NCBI GenBank assembly: GCA_024734495.1
Contig: JALMQS010000846.1
Location: forward strand, 193,805 to 257,804
Reading direction: 5' to 3'
Length of the DNA: 64,000 bases
DNA from: Forficula auricularia
Taxonomy: Eukaryota > Arthropoda > Insecta > Dermaptera > Forficulidae
The notes beneath the pieces are model-generated. The model was not told the DNA's origin. It searched no databases and saw only the letters and a list, made by a program, of their open reading frames with translations. Below, piece after piece: positions 30,359 to 45,300 of this stretch. Every line of letters starts with the position of its first letter. Within the stretch, counting starts at the first letter, position 1. The translations under genes were made by a program, and so were the position numbers.

Positions 30359-33300
30359 ACCACACCCTTTCTTTCTTGTGTGATTGCCGATTACCGACTA
30401 AGTCAGCCGGGCAAGGCTCTATCCACCTAGCTGGCGGGTCAAGAGGCTGCTTGCTTTGCAATCAGCAGAAGTAGCTGATTTCTGTTCAGGAACTCAGTTT
30501 GACTTCATAGGACTCAAGAATGATTTTACAAAAATATGTCCAGATTTTTCAGAACTTGTAGAATTAGGAAAAAAGTCTTACTCCTGTGGATTTGCATGTA
30601 GGGTGCTTTTCGAAATAGGACCTCTTTCCAGATCAGTGAAGCGGAAAGATGCAGACAAGATCTGGAAGATTAAGTTCCCTCAACTTAATGATCAGGGGGA
30701 ATTAGCATCCTATAAGTGTGCAATGATTGCCACTTTCAAAAATAACAATGCTCCTAATACTATAGATAAAGGAGATAATTACCTATTATTGTCTATTAAG
30801 CAAGCTGGCTTATTAGCAATGACTAAATTTAACGAGATTACAATGGCAGTGTGCACTAATGATGCAACTCAAGTTCTTTTGACACCATTATCTGGAGCAT
30901 GTTTCCCAAGGGATAAGATAATAGACATGGCTGTAGGGCTTAATATGAATGTCCCAGATTTGTTGTGTATGATTAACTCCAGCTGTCAGTCTGGAGGCCA
31001 TTACCTGCCTGAGTCAACTACTGCATGTGCTGCAGTCGCTGCAGTTAATGCAGTGCGTAATCTCAAGGATGAGAAACTTGCTAGGCAGATATGCAACAAA
31101 ACGATTAAACAATATATTAATCGCCACAAAGAATATAGTGAAGACCAATTTAAATTCTTGGCTCAGTTTGCTACAGGTGGCCTTCCTGACCACTTACAAT
31201 ATGAAAACCTTGAGAAAGTGTTTAATGAATCTCAGAAGAATTTTAGTGCCTTGGAGAAAGCCAAGATAGCTCAAGCTAAACGTGATGTCCCAGCAGTAGA
31301 TAACAATAAGAAGGATGATCCGACTGAGTCATCTAGCGGCCGTTGCTCAAGGCTCGTCGCCATGCGCAAGAGCCGGCCGCGGGCCGCTACACCACACCCT
31401 TTCTTTCTTGTGTGATTGCCGATTACCGACTAAGTCAGCCGGGCAAGGCTCTATCCACCTAGCTGGCGGGTCAAGAGGCTGCTTGCTTTGCAATCAGCAG
31501 AAGTAGCTGATTTCTGTTCAGGAACTCAGTTTGACTTCATAGGACTCAAGAATGATTTTACAAAAATATGTCCAGATTTTTCAGAACTTGTAGAATTAGG
31601 AAAAAAGTCCTACTCCTGTGGATTTGCATGTAGGGTGCTTTTCGAAATAGGACCTCTTTCCAGATCAGTGAAGCGGAAAGATGCAGACAAGATCTGGAAG
31701 ATTAAGTTCCCTCAACTTAATGATCAGGGGGAATTAGCATCCTATAAGTGTGCAATGATTGCCACTTTCAAAAATAACAATGCTCCTAATACTATAGATA
31801 AAGGAGATAATTACCTATTATTGTCTATTAAGCAAGCTGGCTTATTAGCAATGACTAAATTTAACGAGATTACAATGGCAGTGTGCACTAATGATGCAAC
31901 TCAAGTTCTTTTGACACCATTATCTGGAGCATGTTTCCCAAGGGATAAGATAATAGACATGGCTGTAGGGCTTAATATGAATGTCCCAGATTTGTTGTGT
32001 ATGATTAACTCCAGCTGTCAGTCTGGAGGCCATTACCTGCCTGAGTCAACTACTGCATGTGCTGCAGTCGCTGCAGTTAATGCAGTGCGTAATCTCAAGG
32101 ATGAGAAACTTGCTAGGCAGATATGCAACAAAACGATTAAACAATATATTAATCGCCACAAAGAATATAGTGAAGACCAATTTAAATTCTTGGCTCAGTT
32201 TGCTACAGGTGGCCTTCCTGACCACTTACAATATGAAAACCTTGAGAAAGTGTTTAATGAATCTCAGAAGAATTTTAGTGCCTTGGAGAAAGCCAAGATA
32301 GCTCAAGCTAAACGTGATGTCCCAGCAGTAGATAACAATAAGAAGGATGATCCGACTGAGTCATCTAGCGGCCGTTGCTCAAGGCTCGTCGCCATGCGCA
32401 AGAGCCGGCCGCGGGCCGCTACACCACACCCTTTCTTTCTTGTGTGATTGCCGATTACCGACTAAGTCAGCCGGGCAAGGCTCTATCCACCTAGCTGGCG
32501 GGTCAAGAGGCTGCTTGCTTTGCAATCAGCAGAAGTAGCTGATTTCTGTTCAGGAACTCAGTTTGACTTCATAGGACTCAAGAATGATTTTACAAAAATA
32601 TGTCCAGATTTTTCAGAACTTGTAGAATTAGGAAAAAAGTCCTACTCCTGTGGATTTGCATGTAGGGTGCTTTTCGAAATAGGACCTCTTTCCAGATCAG
32701 TGAAGCGGAAAGATGCAGACAAGATCTGGAAGATTAAGTTCCCTCAACTTAATGATCAGGGGGAATTAGCATCCTATAAGTGTGCAATGATTGCCACTTT
32801 CAAAAATAACAATGCTCCTAATACTATAGATAAAGGAGATAATTACCTATTATTGTCTATTAAGCAAGCTGGCTTATTAGCAATGACTAAATTTAACGAG
32901 ATTACAATGGCAGTGTGCACTAATGATGCAACTCAAGTTCTTTTGACACCATTATCTGGAGCATGTTTCCCAAGGGATAAGATAATAGACATGGCTGTAG
33001 GGCTTAATATGAATGTCCCAGATTTGTTGTGTATGATTAACTCCAGCTGTCAGTCTGGAGGCCATTACCTGCCTGAGTCAACTACTGCATGTGCTGCAGT
33101 CGCTGCAGTTAATGCAGTGCGTAATCTCAAGGATGAGAAACTTGCTAGGCAGATATGCAACAAAACGATTAAACAATATATTAATCGCCACAAAGAATAT
33201 AGTGAAGACCAATTTAAATTCTTGGCTCAGTTTGCTACAGGTGGCCTTCCTGACCACTTACAATATGAAAACCTTGAGAAAGTGTTTAATGAATCTCAGA

Positions 33301-36300
33301 AGAATTTTAGTGCCTTGGAGAAAGCCAAGATAGCTCAAGCTAAACGTGATGTCCCAGCAGTAGATAACAATAAGAAGGATGATCCGACTGAGTCATCTAG
33401 CGGCCGTTGCTCAAGGCTCGTCGCCATGCGCAAGAGCCGGCCGCGGGCCGCTACACCACACCCTTTCTTTCTTGTGTGATTGCCGATTACCGACTAAGTC
33501 AGCCGGGCAAGGCTCTATCCACCTAGCTGGCGGGTCAAGAGGCTGCTTGCTTTGCAATCAGCAGAAGTAGCTGATTTCTGTTCAGGAACTCAGTTTGACT
33601 TCATAGGACTCAAGAATGATTTTACAAAAATATGTCCAGATTTTTCAGAACTTGTAGAATTAGGAAAAAAGTCCTACTCCTGTGGATTTGCATGTAGGGT
33701 GCTTTTCGAAATAGGACCTCTTTCCAGATCAGTGAAGCGGAAAGATGCAGACAAGATCTGGAAGATTAAGTTCCCTCAACTTAATGATCAGGGGGAATTA
33801 GCATCCTATAAGTGTGCAATGATTGCCACTTTCAAAAATAACAATGCTCCTAATACTATAGATAAAGGAGATAATTACCTATTATTGTCTATTAAGCAAG
33901 CTGGCTTATTAGCAATGACTAAATTTAACGAGATTACAATGGCAGTGTGCACTAATGATGCAACTCAAGTTCTTTTGACACCATTATCTGGAGCATGTTT
34001 CCCAAGGGATAAGATAATAGACATGGCTGTAGGGCTTAATATGAATGTCCCAGATTTGTTGTGTATGATTAACTCCAGCTGTCAGTCTGGAGGCCATTAC
34101 CTGCCTGAGTCAACTACTGCATGTGCTGCAGTCGCTGCAGTTAATGCAGTGCGTAATCTCAAGGATGAGAAACTTGCTAGGCAGATATGCAACAAAACGA
34201 TTAAACAATATATTAATCGCCACAAAGAATATAGTGAAGACCAATTTAAATTCTTGGCTCAGTTTGCTACAGGTGGCCTTCCTGACCACTTACAATATGA
34301 AAACCTTGAGAAAGTGTTTAATGAATCTCAGAAGAATTTTAGTGCCTTGGAGAAAGCCAAGATAGCTCAAGCTAAACGTGATGTCCCAGCAGTAGATAAC
34401 AATAAGAAGGATGATCCGACTGAGTCATCTAGCGGCCGTTGCTCAAGGCTCGTCGCCATGCGCAAGAGCCGGCCGCGGGCCGCTACACCACACCCTTTCT
34501 TTCTTGTGTGATTGCCGATTACCGACTAAGTCAGCCGGGCAAGGCTCTATCCACCTAGCTGGCGGGTCAAGAGGCTGCTTGCTTTGCAATCAGCAGAAGT
34601 AGCTGATTTCTGTTCAGGAACTCAGTTTGACTTCATAGGACTCAAGAATGATTTTACAAAAATATGTCCAGATTTTTCAGAACTTGTAGAATTAGGAAAA
34701 AAGTCCTACTCCTGTGGATTTGCATGTAGGGTGCTTTTCGAAATAGGACCTCTTTCCAGATCAGTGAAGCGGAAAGATGCAGACAAGATCTGGAAGATTA
34801 AGTTCCCTCAACTTAATGATCAGGGGGAATTAGCATCCTATAAGTGTGCAATGATTGCCACTTTCAAAAATAACAATGCTCCTAATACTATAGATAAAGG
34901 AGATAATTACCTATTATTGTCTATTAAGCAAGCTGGCTTATTAGCAATGACTAAATTTAACGAGATTACAATGGCAGTGTGCACTAATGATGCAACTCAA
35001 GTTCTTTTGACACCATTATCTGGAGCATGTTTCCCAAGGGATAAGATAATAGACATGGCTGTAGGGCTTAATATGAATGTCCCAGATTTGTTGTGTATGA
35101 TTAACTCCAGCTGTCAGTCTGGAGGCCATTACCTGCCTGAGTCAACTACTGCATGTGCTGCAGTCGCTGCAGTTAATGCAGTGCGTAATCTCAAGGATGA
35201 GAAACTTGCTAGGCAGATATGCAACAAAACGATTAAACAATATATTAATCGCCACAAAGAATATAGTGAAGACCGATTTAAATTCTTGGCTCAGTTTGCT
35301 ACAGGTGGCCTTCCTGACCACTTACAATATGAAAACCTTGAGAAAGTGTTTAATGAATCTCAGAAGAATTTTAGTGCCTTGGAGAAAGCCAAGATAGCTC
35401 AAGCTAAACGTGATGTCCCAGCAGTAGATAACAATAAGAAGGATGATCCGACTGAGTCATCTAGCGGCCGTTGCTCAAGGCTCGTCGCCATGCGCAAGAG
35501 CCGGCCGCGGGCCGCTACACCACACCCTTTCTTTCTTGTGTGATTGCCGATTACCGACTAAGTCAGCCGGGCAAGGCTCTATCCACCTAGCTGGCGGGTC
35601 AAGAGGCTGCTTGCTTTGCAATCAGCAGAAGTAGCTGATTTCTGTTCAGGAACTCAGTTTGACTTCATAGGACTCAAGAATGATTTTACAAAAATATGTC
35701 CAGATTTTTCAGAACTTGTAGAATTAGGAAAAAAGTCCTACTCCTGTGGATTTGCATGTAGGGTGCTTTTCGAAATAGGACCTCTTTCCAGATCAGTGAA
35801 GCGGAAAGATGCAGACAAGATCTGGAAGATTAAGTTCCCTCAACTTAATGATCAGGGGGAATTAGCATCCTATAAGTGTGCAATGATTGCCACTTTCAAA
35901 AATAACAATGCTCCTAATACTATAGATAAAGGAGATAATTACCTATTATTGTCTATTAAGCAAGCTGGCTTATTAGCAATGACTAAATTTAACGAGATTA
36001 CAATGGCAGTGTGCACTAATGATGCAACTCAAGTTCTTTTGACACCATTATCTGGAGCATGTTTCCCAAGGGATAAGATAATAGACATGGCTGTAGGGCT
36101 TAATATGAATGTCCCAGATTTGTTGTGTATGATTAACTCCAGCTGTCAGTCTGGAGGCCATTACCTGCCTGAGTCAACTACTGCATGTGCTGCAGTCGCT
36201 GCAGTTAATGCAGTGCGTAATCTCAAGGATGAGAAACTTGCTAGGCAGATATGCAACAAAACGATTAAACAATATATTAATCGCCACAAAGAATATAGTG

Positions 36301-39300
36301 AAGACCAATTTAAATTCTTGGCTCAGTTTGCTACAGGTGGCCTTCCTGACCACTTACAATATGAAAACCTTGAGAAAGTGTTTAATGAATCTCAGAAGAA
36401 TTTTAGTGCCTTGGAGAAAGCCAAGATAGCTCAAGCTAAACGTGATGTCCCAGCAGTAGATAACAATAAGAAGGATGATCCGACTGAGTCATCTAGCGGC
36501 CGTTGCTCAAGGCTCGTCGCCATGCGCAAGAGCCGGCCGCGGGCCGCTACACCACACCCTTTCTTTCTTGTGTGATTGCCGATTACCGACTAAGTCAGCC
36601 GGGCAAGGCTCTATCCACCTAGCTGGCGGGTCAAGAGGCTGCTTGCTTTGCAATCAGCAGAAGTAGCTGATTTCTGTTCAGGAACTCAGTTTGACTTCAT
36701 AGGACTCAAGAATGATTTTACAAAAATATGTCCAGATTTTTCAGAACTTGTAGAATTAGGAAAAAAGTCCTACTCCTGTGGATTTGCATGTAGGGTGCTT
36801 TTCGAAATAGGACCTCTTTCCAGATCAGTGAAGCGGAAAGATGCAGACAAGATCTGGAAGATTAAGTTCCCTCAACTTAATGATCAGGGGGAATTAGCAT
36901 CCTATAAGTGTGCAATGATTGCCACTTTCAAAAATAACAATGCTCCTAATACTATAGATAAAGGAGATAATTACCTATTATTGTCTATTAAGCAAGCTGG
37001 CTTATTAGCAATGACTAAATTTAACGAGATTACAATGGCAGTGTGCACTAATGATGCAACTCAAGTTCTTTTGACACCATTATCTGGAGCATGTTTCCCA
37101 AGGGATAAGATAATAGACATGGCTGTAGGGCTTAATATGAATGTCCCAGATTTGTTGTGTATGATTAACTCCAGCTGTCAGTCTGGAGGCCATTACCTGC
37201 CTGAGTCAACTACTGCATGTGCTGCAGTCGCTGCAGTTAATGCAGTGCGTAATCTCAAGGATGAGAAACTTGCTAGGCAGATATGCAACAAAACGATTAA
37301 ACAATATATTAATCGCCACAAAGAATATAGTGAAGACCAATTTAAATTCTTGGCTCAGTTTGCTACAGGTGGCCTTCCTGACCACTTACAATATGAAAAC
37401 CTTGAGAAAGTGTTTAATGAATCTCAGAAGAATTTTAGTGCCTTGGAGAAAGCCAAGATAGCTCAAGCTAAACGTGATGTCCCAGCAGTAGATAACAATA
37501 AGAAGGATGATCCGACTGAGTCATCTAGCGGCCGTTGCTCAAGGCTCGTCGCCATGCGCAAGAGCCGGCCGCGGGCCGCTACACCACACCCTTTCTTTCT
37601 TGTGTGATTGCCGATTACCGACTAAGTCAGCCGGGCAAGGCTCTATCCACCTAGCTGGCGGGTCAAGAGGCTGCTTGCTTTGCAATCAGCAGAAGTAGCT
37701 GATTTCTGTTCAGGAACTCAGTTTGACTTCATAGGACTCAAGAATGATTTTACAAAAATATGTCCAGATTTTTCAGAACTTGTAGAATTAGGAAAAAAGT
37801 CCTACTCCTGTGGATTTGCATGTAGGGTGCTTTTCGAAATAGGACCTCTTTCCAGATCAGTGAAGCGGAAAGATGCAGACAAGATCTGGAAGATTAAGTT
37901 CCCTCAACTTAATGATCAGGGGGAATTAGCATCCTATAAGTGTGCAATGATTGCCACTTTCAAAAATAACAATGCTCCTAATACTATAGATAAAGGAGAT
38001 AATTACCTATTATTGTCTATTAAGCAAGCTGGCTTATTAGCAATGACTAAATTTAACGAGATTACAATGGCAGTGTGCACTAATGATGCAACTCAAGTTC
38101 TTTTGACACCATTATCTGGAGCATGTTTCCCAAGGGATAAGATAATAGACATGGCTGTAGGGCTTAATATGAATGTCCCAGATTTGTTGTGTATGATTAA
38201 CTCCAGCTGTCAGTCTGGAGGCCATTACCTGCCTGAGTCAACTACTGCATGTGCTGCAGTCGCTGCAGTTAATGCAGTGCGTAATCTCAAGGATGAGAAA
38301 CTTGCTAGGCAGATATGCAACAAAACGATTAAACAATATATTAATCGCCACAAAGAATATAGTGAAGACCAATTTAAATTCTTGGCTCAGTTTGCTACAG
38401 GTGGCCTTCCTGACCACTTACAATATGAAAACCTTGAGAAAGTGTTTAATGAATCTCAGAAGAATTTTAGTGCCTTGGAGAAAGCCAAGATAGCTCAAGC
38501 TAAACGTGATGTCCCAGCAGTAGATAACAATAAGAAGGATGATCCGACTGAGTCATCTAGCGGCCGTTGCTCAAGGCTCGTCGCCATGCGCAAGAGCCGG
38601 CCGCGGGCCGCTACACCACACCCTTTCTTTCTTGTGTGATTGCCGATTACCGACTAAGTCAGCCGGGCAAGGCTCTATCCACCTAGCTGGCGGGTCAAGA
38701 GGCTGCTTGCTTTGCAATCAGCAGAAGTAGCTGATTTCTGTTCAGGAACTCAGTTTGACTTCATAGGACTCAAGAATGATTTTACAAAAATATGTCCAGA
38801 TTTTTCAGAACTTGTAGAATTAGGAAAAAAGTCCTACTCCTGTGGATTTGCATGTAGGGTGCTTTTCGAAATAGGACCTCTTTCCAGATCAGTGAAGCGG
38901 AAAGATGCAGACAAGATCTGGAAGATTAAGTTCCCTCAACTTAATGATCAGGGGGAATTAGCATCCTATAAGTGTGCAATGATTGCCACTTTCAAAAATA
39001 ACAATGCTCCTAATACTATAGATAAAGGAGATAATTACCTATTATTGTCTATTAAGCAAGCTGGCTTATTAGCAATGACTAAATTTAACGAGATTACAAT
39101 GGCAGTGTGCACTAATGATGCAACTCAAGTTCTTTTGACACCATTATCTGGAGCATGTTTCCCAAGGGATAAGATAATAGACATGGCTGTAGGGCTTAAT
39201 ATGAATGTCCCAGATTTGTTGTGTATGATTAACTCCAGCTGTCAGTCTGGAGGCCATTACCTGCCTGAGTCAACTACTGCATGTGCTGCAGTCGCTGCAG

Positions 39301-42300
39301 TTAATGCAGTGCGTAATCTCAAGGATGAGAAACTTGCTAGGCAGATATGCAACAAAACGATTAAACAATATATTAATCGCCACAAAGAATATAGTGAAGA
39401 CCAATTTAAATTCTTGGCTCAGTTTGCTACAGGTGGCCTTCCTGACCACTTACAATATGAAAACCTTGAGAAAGTGTTTAATGAATCTCAGAAGAATTTT
39501 AGTGCCTTGGAGAAAGCCAAGATAGCTCAAGCTAAACGTGATGTCCCAGCAGTAGATAACAATAAGAAGGATGATCCGACTGAGTCATCTAGCGGCCGTT
39601 GCTCAAGGCTCGTCGCCATGCGCAAGAGCCGGCCGCGGGCCGCTACACCACACCCTTTCTTTCTTGTGTGATTGCCGATTACCGACTAAGTCAGCCGGGC
39701 AAGGCTCTATCCACCTAGCTGGCGGGTCAAGAGGCTGCTTGCTTTGCAATCAGCAGAAGTAGCTGATTTCTGTTCAGGAACTCAGTTTGACTTCATAGGA
39801 CTCAAGAATGATTTTACAAAAATATGTCCAGATTTTTCAGAACTTGTAGAATTAGGAAAAAAGTCCTACTCCTGTGGATTTGCATGTAGGGTGCTTTTCG
39901 AAATAGGACCTCTTTCCAGATCAGTGAAGCGGAAAGATGCAGACAAGATCTGGAAGATTAAGTTCCCTCAACTTAATGATCAGGGGGAATTAGCATCCTA
40001 TAAGTGTGCAATGATTGCCACTTTCAAAAATAACAATGCTCCTAATACTATAGATAAAGGAGATAATTACCTATTATTGTCTATTAAGCAAGCTGGCTTA
40101 TTAGCAATGACTAAATTTAACGAGATTACAATGGCAGTGTGCACTAATGATGCAACTCAAGTTCTTTTGACACCATTATCTGGAGCATGTTTCCCAAGGG
40201 ATAAGATAATAGACATGGCTGTAGGGCTTAATATGAATGTCCCAGATTTGTTGTGTATGATTAACTCCAGCTGTCAGTCTGGAGGCCATTACCTGCCTGA
40301 GTCAACTACTGCATGTGCTGCAGTCGCTGCAGTTAATGCAGTGCGTAATCTCAAGGATGAGAAACTTGCTAGGCAGATATGCAACAAAACGATTAAACAA
40401 TATATTAATCGCCACAAAGAATATAGTGAAGACCAATTTAAATTCTTGGCTCAGTTTGCTACAGGTGGCCTTCCTGACCACTTACAATATGAAAACCTTG
40501 AGAAAGTGTTTAATGAATCTCAGAAGAATTTTAGTGCCTTGGAGAAAGCCAAGATAGCTCAAGCTAAACGTGATGTCCCAGCAGTAGATAACAATAAGAA
40601 GGATGATCCGACTGAGTCATCTAGCGGCCGTTGCTCAAGGCTCGTCGCCATGCGCAAGAGCCGGCCGCGGGCCGCTACACCACACCCTTTCTTTCTTGTG
40701 TGATTGCCGATTACCGACTAAGTCAGCCGGGCAAGGCTCTATCCACCTAGCTGGCGGGTCAAGAGGCTGCTTGCTTTGCAATCAGCAGAAGTAGCTGATT
40801 TCTGTTCAGGAACTCAGTTTGACTTCATAGGACTCAAGAATGATTTTACAAAAATATGTCCAGATTTTTCAGAACTTGTAGAATTAGGAAAAAAGTCCTA
40901 CTCCTGTGGATTTGCATGTAGGGTGCTTTTCGAAATAGGACCTCTTTCCAGATCAGTGAAGCGGAAAGATGCAGACAAGATCTGGAAGATTAAGTTCCCT
41001 CAACTTAATGATCAGGGGGAATTAGCATCCTATAAGTGTGCAATGATTGCCACTTTCAAAAATAACAATGCTCCTAATACTATAGATAAAGGAGATAATT
41101 ACCTATTATTGTCTATTAAGCAAGCTGGCTTATTAGCAATGACTAAATTTAACGAGATTACAATGGCAGTGTGCACTAATGATGCAACTCAAGTTCTTTT
41201 GACACCATTATCTGGAGCATGTTTCCCAAGGGATAAGATAATAGACATGGCTGTAGGGCTTAATATGAATGTCCCAGATTTGTTGTGTATGATTAACTCC
41301 AGCTGTCAGTCTGGAGGCCATTACCTGCCTGAGTCAACTACTGCATGTGCTGCAGTCGCTGCAGTTAATGCAGTGCGTAATCTCAAGGATGAGAAACTTG
41401 CTAGGCAGATATGCAACAAAACGATTAAACAATATATTAATCGCCACAAAGAATATAGTGAAGACCAATTTAAATTCTTGGCTCAGTTTGCTACAGGTGG
41501 CCTTCCTGACCACTTACAATATGAAAACCTTGAGAAAGTGTTTAATGAATCTCAGAAGAATTTTAGTGCCTTGGAGAAAGCCAAGATAGCTCAAGCTAAA
41601 CGTGATGTCCCAGCAGTAGATAACAATAAGAAGGATGATCCGACTGAGTCATCTAGCGGCCGTTGCTCAAGGCTCGTCGCCATGCGCAAGAGCCGGCCGC
41701 GGGCCGCTACACCACACCCTTTCTTTCTTGTGTGATTGCCGATTACCGACTAAGTCAGCCGGGCAAGGCTCTATCCACCTAGCTGGCGGGTCAAGAGGCT
41801 GCTTGCTTTGCAATCAGCAGAAGTAGCTGATTTCTGTTCAGGAACTCAGTTTGACTTCATAGGACTCAAGAATGATTTTACAAAAATATGTCCAGATTTT
41901 TCAGAACTTGTAGAATTAGGAAAAAAGTCCTACTCCTGTGGATTTGCATGTAGGGTGCTTTTCGAAATAGGACCTCTTTCCAGATCAGTGAAGCGGAAAG
42001 ATGCAGACAAGATCTGGAAGATTAAGTTCCCTCAACTTAATGATCAGGGGGAATTAGCATCCTATAAGTGTGCAATGATTGCCACTTTCAAAAATAACAA
42101 TGCTCCTAATACTATAGATAAAGGAGATAATTACCTATTATTGTCTATTAAGCAAGCTGGCTTATTAGCAATGACTAAATTTAACGAGATTACAATGGCA
42201 GTGTGCACTAATGATGCAACTCAAGTTCTTTTGACACCATTATCTGGAGCATGTTTCCCAAGGGATAAGATAATAGACATGGCTGTAGGGCTTAATATGA

Positions 42301-45300
42301 ATGTCCCAGATTTGTTGTGTATGATTAACTCCAGCTGTCAGTCTGGAGGCCATTACCTGCCTGAGTCAACTACTGCATGTGCTGCAGTCGCTGCAGTTAA
42401 TGCAGTGCGTAATCTCAAGGATGAGAAACTTGCTAGGCAGATATGCAACAAAACGATTAAACAATATATTAATCGCCACAAAGAATATAGTGAAGACCAA
42501 TTTAAATTCTTGGCTCAGTTTGCTACAGGTGGCCTTCCTGACCACTTACAATATGAAAACCTTGAGAAAGTGTTTAATGAATCTCAGAAGAATTTTAGTG
42601 CCTTGGAGAAAGCCAAGATAGCTCAAGCTAAACGTGATGTCCCAGCAGTAGATAACAATAAGAAGGATGATCCGACTGAGTCATCTAGCGGCCGTTGCTC
42701 AAGGCTCGTCGCCATGCGCAAGAGCCGGCCGCGGGCCGCTACACCACACCCTTTCTTTCTTGTGTGATTGCCGATTACCGACTAAGTCAGCCGGGCAAGG
42801 CTCTATCCACCTAGCTGGCGGGTCAAGAGGCTGCTTGCTTTGCAATCAGCAGAAGTAGCTGATTTCTGTTCAGGAACTCAGTTTGACTTCATAGGACTCA
42901 AGAATGATTTTACAAAAATATGTCCAGATTTTTCAGAACTTGTAGAATTAGGAAAAAAGTCCTACTCCTGTGGATTTGCATGTAGGGTGCTTTTCGAAAT
43001 AGGACCTCTTTCCAGATCAGTGAAGCGGAAAGATGCAGACAAGATCTGGAAGATTAAGTTCCCTCAACTTAATGATCAGGGGGAATTAGCATCCTATAAG
43101 TGTGCAATGATTGCCACTTTCAAAAATAACAATGCTCCTAATACTATAGATAAAGGAGATAATTACCTATTATTGTCTATTAAGCAAGCTGGCTTATTAG
43201 CAATGACTAAATTTAACGAGATTACAATGGCAGTGTGCACTAATGATGCAACTCAAGTTCTTTTGACACCATTATCTGGAGCATGTTTCCCAAGGGATAA
43301 GATAATAGACATGGCTGTAGGGCTTAATATGAATGTCCCAGATTTGTTGTGTATGATTAACTCCAGCTGTCAGTCTGGAGGCCATTACCTGCCTGAGTCA
43401 ACTACTGCATGTGCTGCAGTCGCTGCAGTTAATGCAGTGCGTAATCTCAAGGATGAGAAACTTGCTAGGCAGATATGCAACAAAACGATTAAACAATATA
43501 TTAATCGCCACAAAGAATATAGTGAAGACCAATTTAAATTCTTGGCTCAGTTTGCTACAGGTGGCCTTCCTGACCACTTACAATATGAAAACCTTGAGAA
43601 AGTGTTTAATGAATCTCAGAAGAATTTTAGTGCCTTGGAGAAAGCCAAGATAGCTCAAGCTAAACGTGATGTCCCAGCAGTAGATAACAATAAGAAGGAT
43701 GATCCGACTGAGTCATCTAGCGGCCGTTGCTCAAGGCTCGTCGCCATGCGCAAGAGCCGGCCGCGGGCCGCTACACCACACCCTTTCTTTCTTGTGTGAT
43801 TGCCGATTACCGACTAAGTCAGCCGGGCAAGGCTCTATCCACCTAGCTGGCGGGTCAAGAGGCTGCTTGCTTTGCAATCAGCAGAAGTAGCTGATTTCTG
43901 TTCAGGAACTCAGTTTGACTTCATAGGACTCAAGAATGATTTTACAAAAATATGTCCAGATTTTTCAGAACTTGTAGAATTAGGAAAAAAGTCCTACTCC
44001 TGTGGATTTGCATGTAGGGTGCTTTTCGAAATAGGACCTCTTTCCAGATCAGTGAAGCGGAAAGATGCAGACAAGATCTGGAAGATTAAGTTCCCTCAAC
44101 TTAATGATCAGGGGGAATTAGCATCCTATAAGTGTGCAATGATTGCCACTTTCAAAAATAACAATGCTCCTAATACTATAGATAAAGGAGATAATTACCT
44201 ATTATTGTCTATTAAGCAAGCTGGCTTATTAGCAATGACTAAATTTAACGAGATTACAATGGCAGTGTGCACTAATGATGCAACTCAAGTTCTTTTGACA
44301 CCATTATCTGGAGCATGTTTCCCAAGGGATAAGATAATAGACATGGCTGTAGGGCTTAATATGAATGTCCCAGATTTGTTGTGTATGATTAACTCCAGCT
44401 GTCAGTCTGGAGGCCATTACCTGCCTGAGTCAACTACTGCATGTGCTGCAGTCGCTGCAGTTAATGCAGTGCGTAATCTCAAGGATGAGAAACTTGCTAG
44501 GCAGATATGCAACAAAACGATTAAACAATATATTAATCGCCACAAAGAATATAGTGAAGACCAATTTAAATTCTTGGCTCAGTTTGCTACAGGTGGCCTT
44601 CCTGACCACTTACAATATGAAAACCTTGAGAAAGTGTTTAATGAATCTCAGAAGAATTTTAGTGCCTTGGAGAAAGCCAAGATAGCTCAAGCTAAACGTG
44701 ATGTCCCAGCAGTAGATAACAATAAGAAGGATGATCCGACTGAGTCATCTAGCGGCCGTTGCTCAAGGCTCGTCGCCATGCGCAAGAGCCGGCCGCGGGC
44801 CGCTACACCACACCCTTTCTTTCTTGTGTGATTGCCGATTACCGACTAAGTCAGCCGGGCAAGGCTCTATCCACCTAGCTGGCGGGTCAAGAGGCTGCTT
44901 GCTTTGCAATCAGCAGAAGTAGCTGATTTCTGTTCAGGAACTCAGTTTGACTTCATAGGACTCAAGAATGATTTTACAAAAATATGTCCAGATTTTTCAG
45001 AACTTGTAGAATTAGGAAAAAAGTCCTACTCCTGTGGATTTGCATGTAGGGTGCTTTTCGAAATAGGACCTCTTTCCAGATCAGTGAAGCGGAAAGATGC
45101 AGACAAGATCTGGAAGATTAAGTTCCCTCAACTTAATGATCAGGGGGAATTAGCATCCTATAAGTGTGCAATGATTGCCACTTTCAAAAATAACAATGCT
45201 CCTAATACTATAGATAAAGGAGATAATTACCTATTATTGTCTATTAAGCAAGCTGGCTTATTAGCAATGACTAAATTTAACGAGATTACAATGGCAGTGT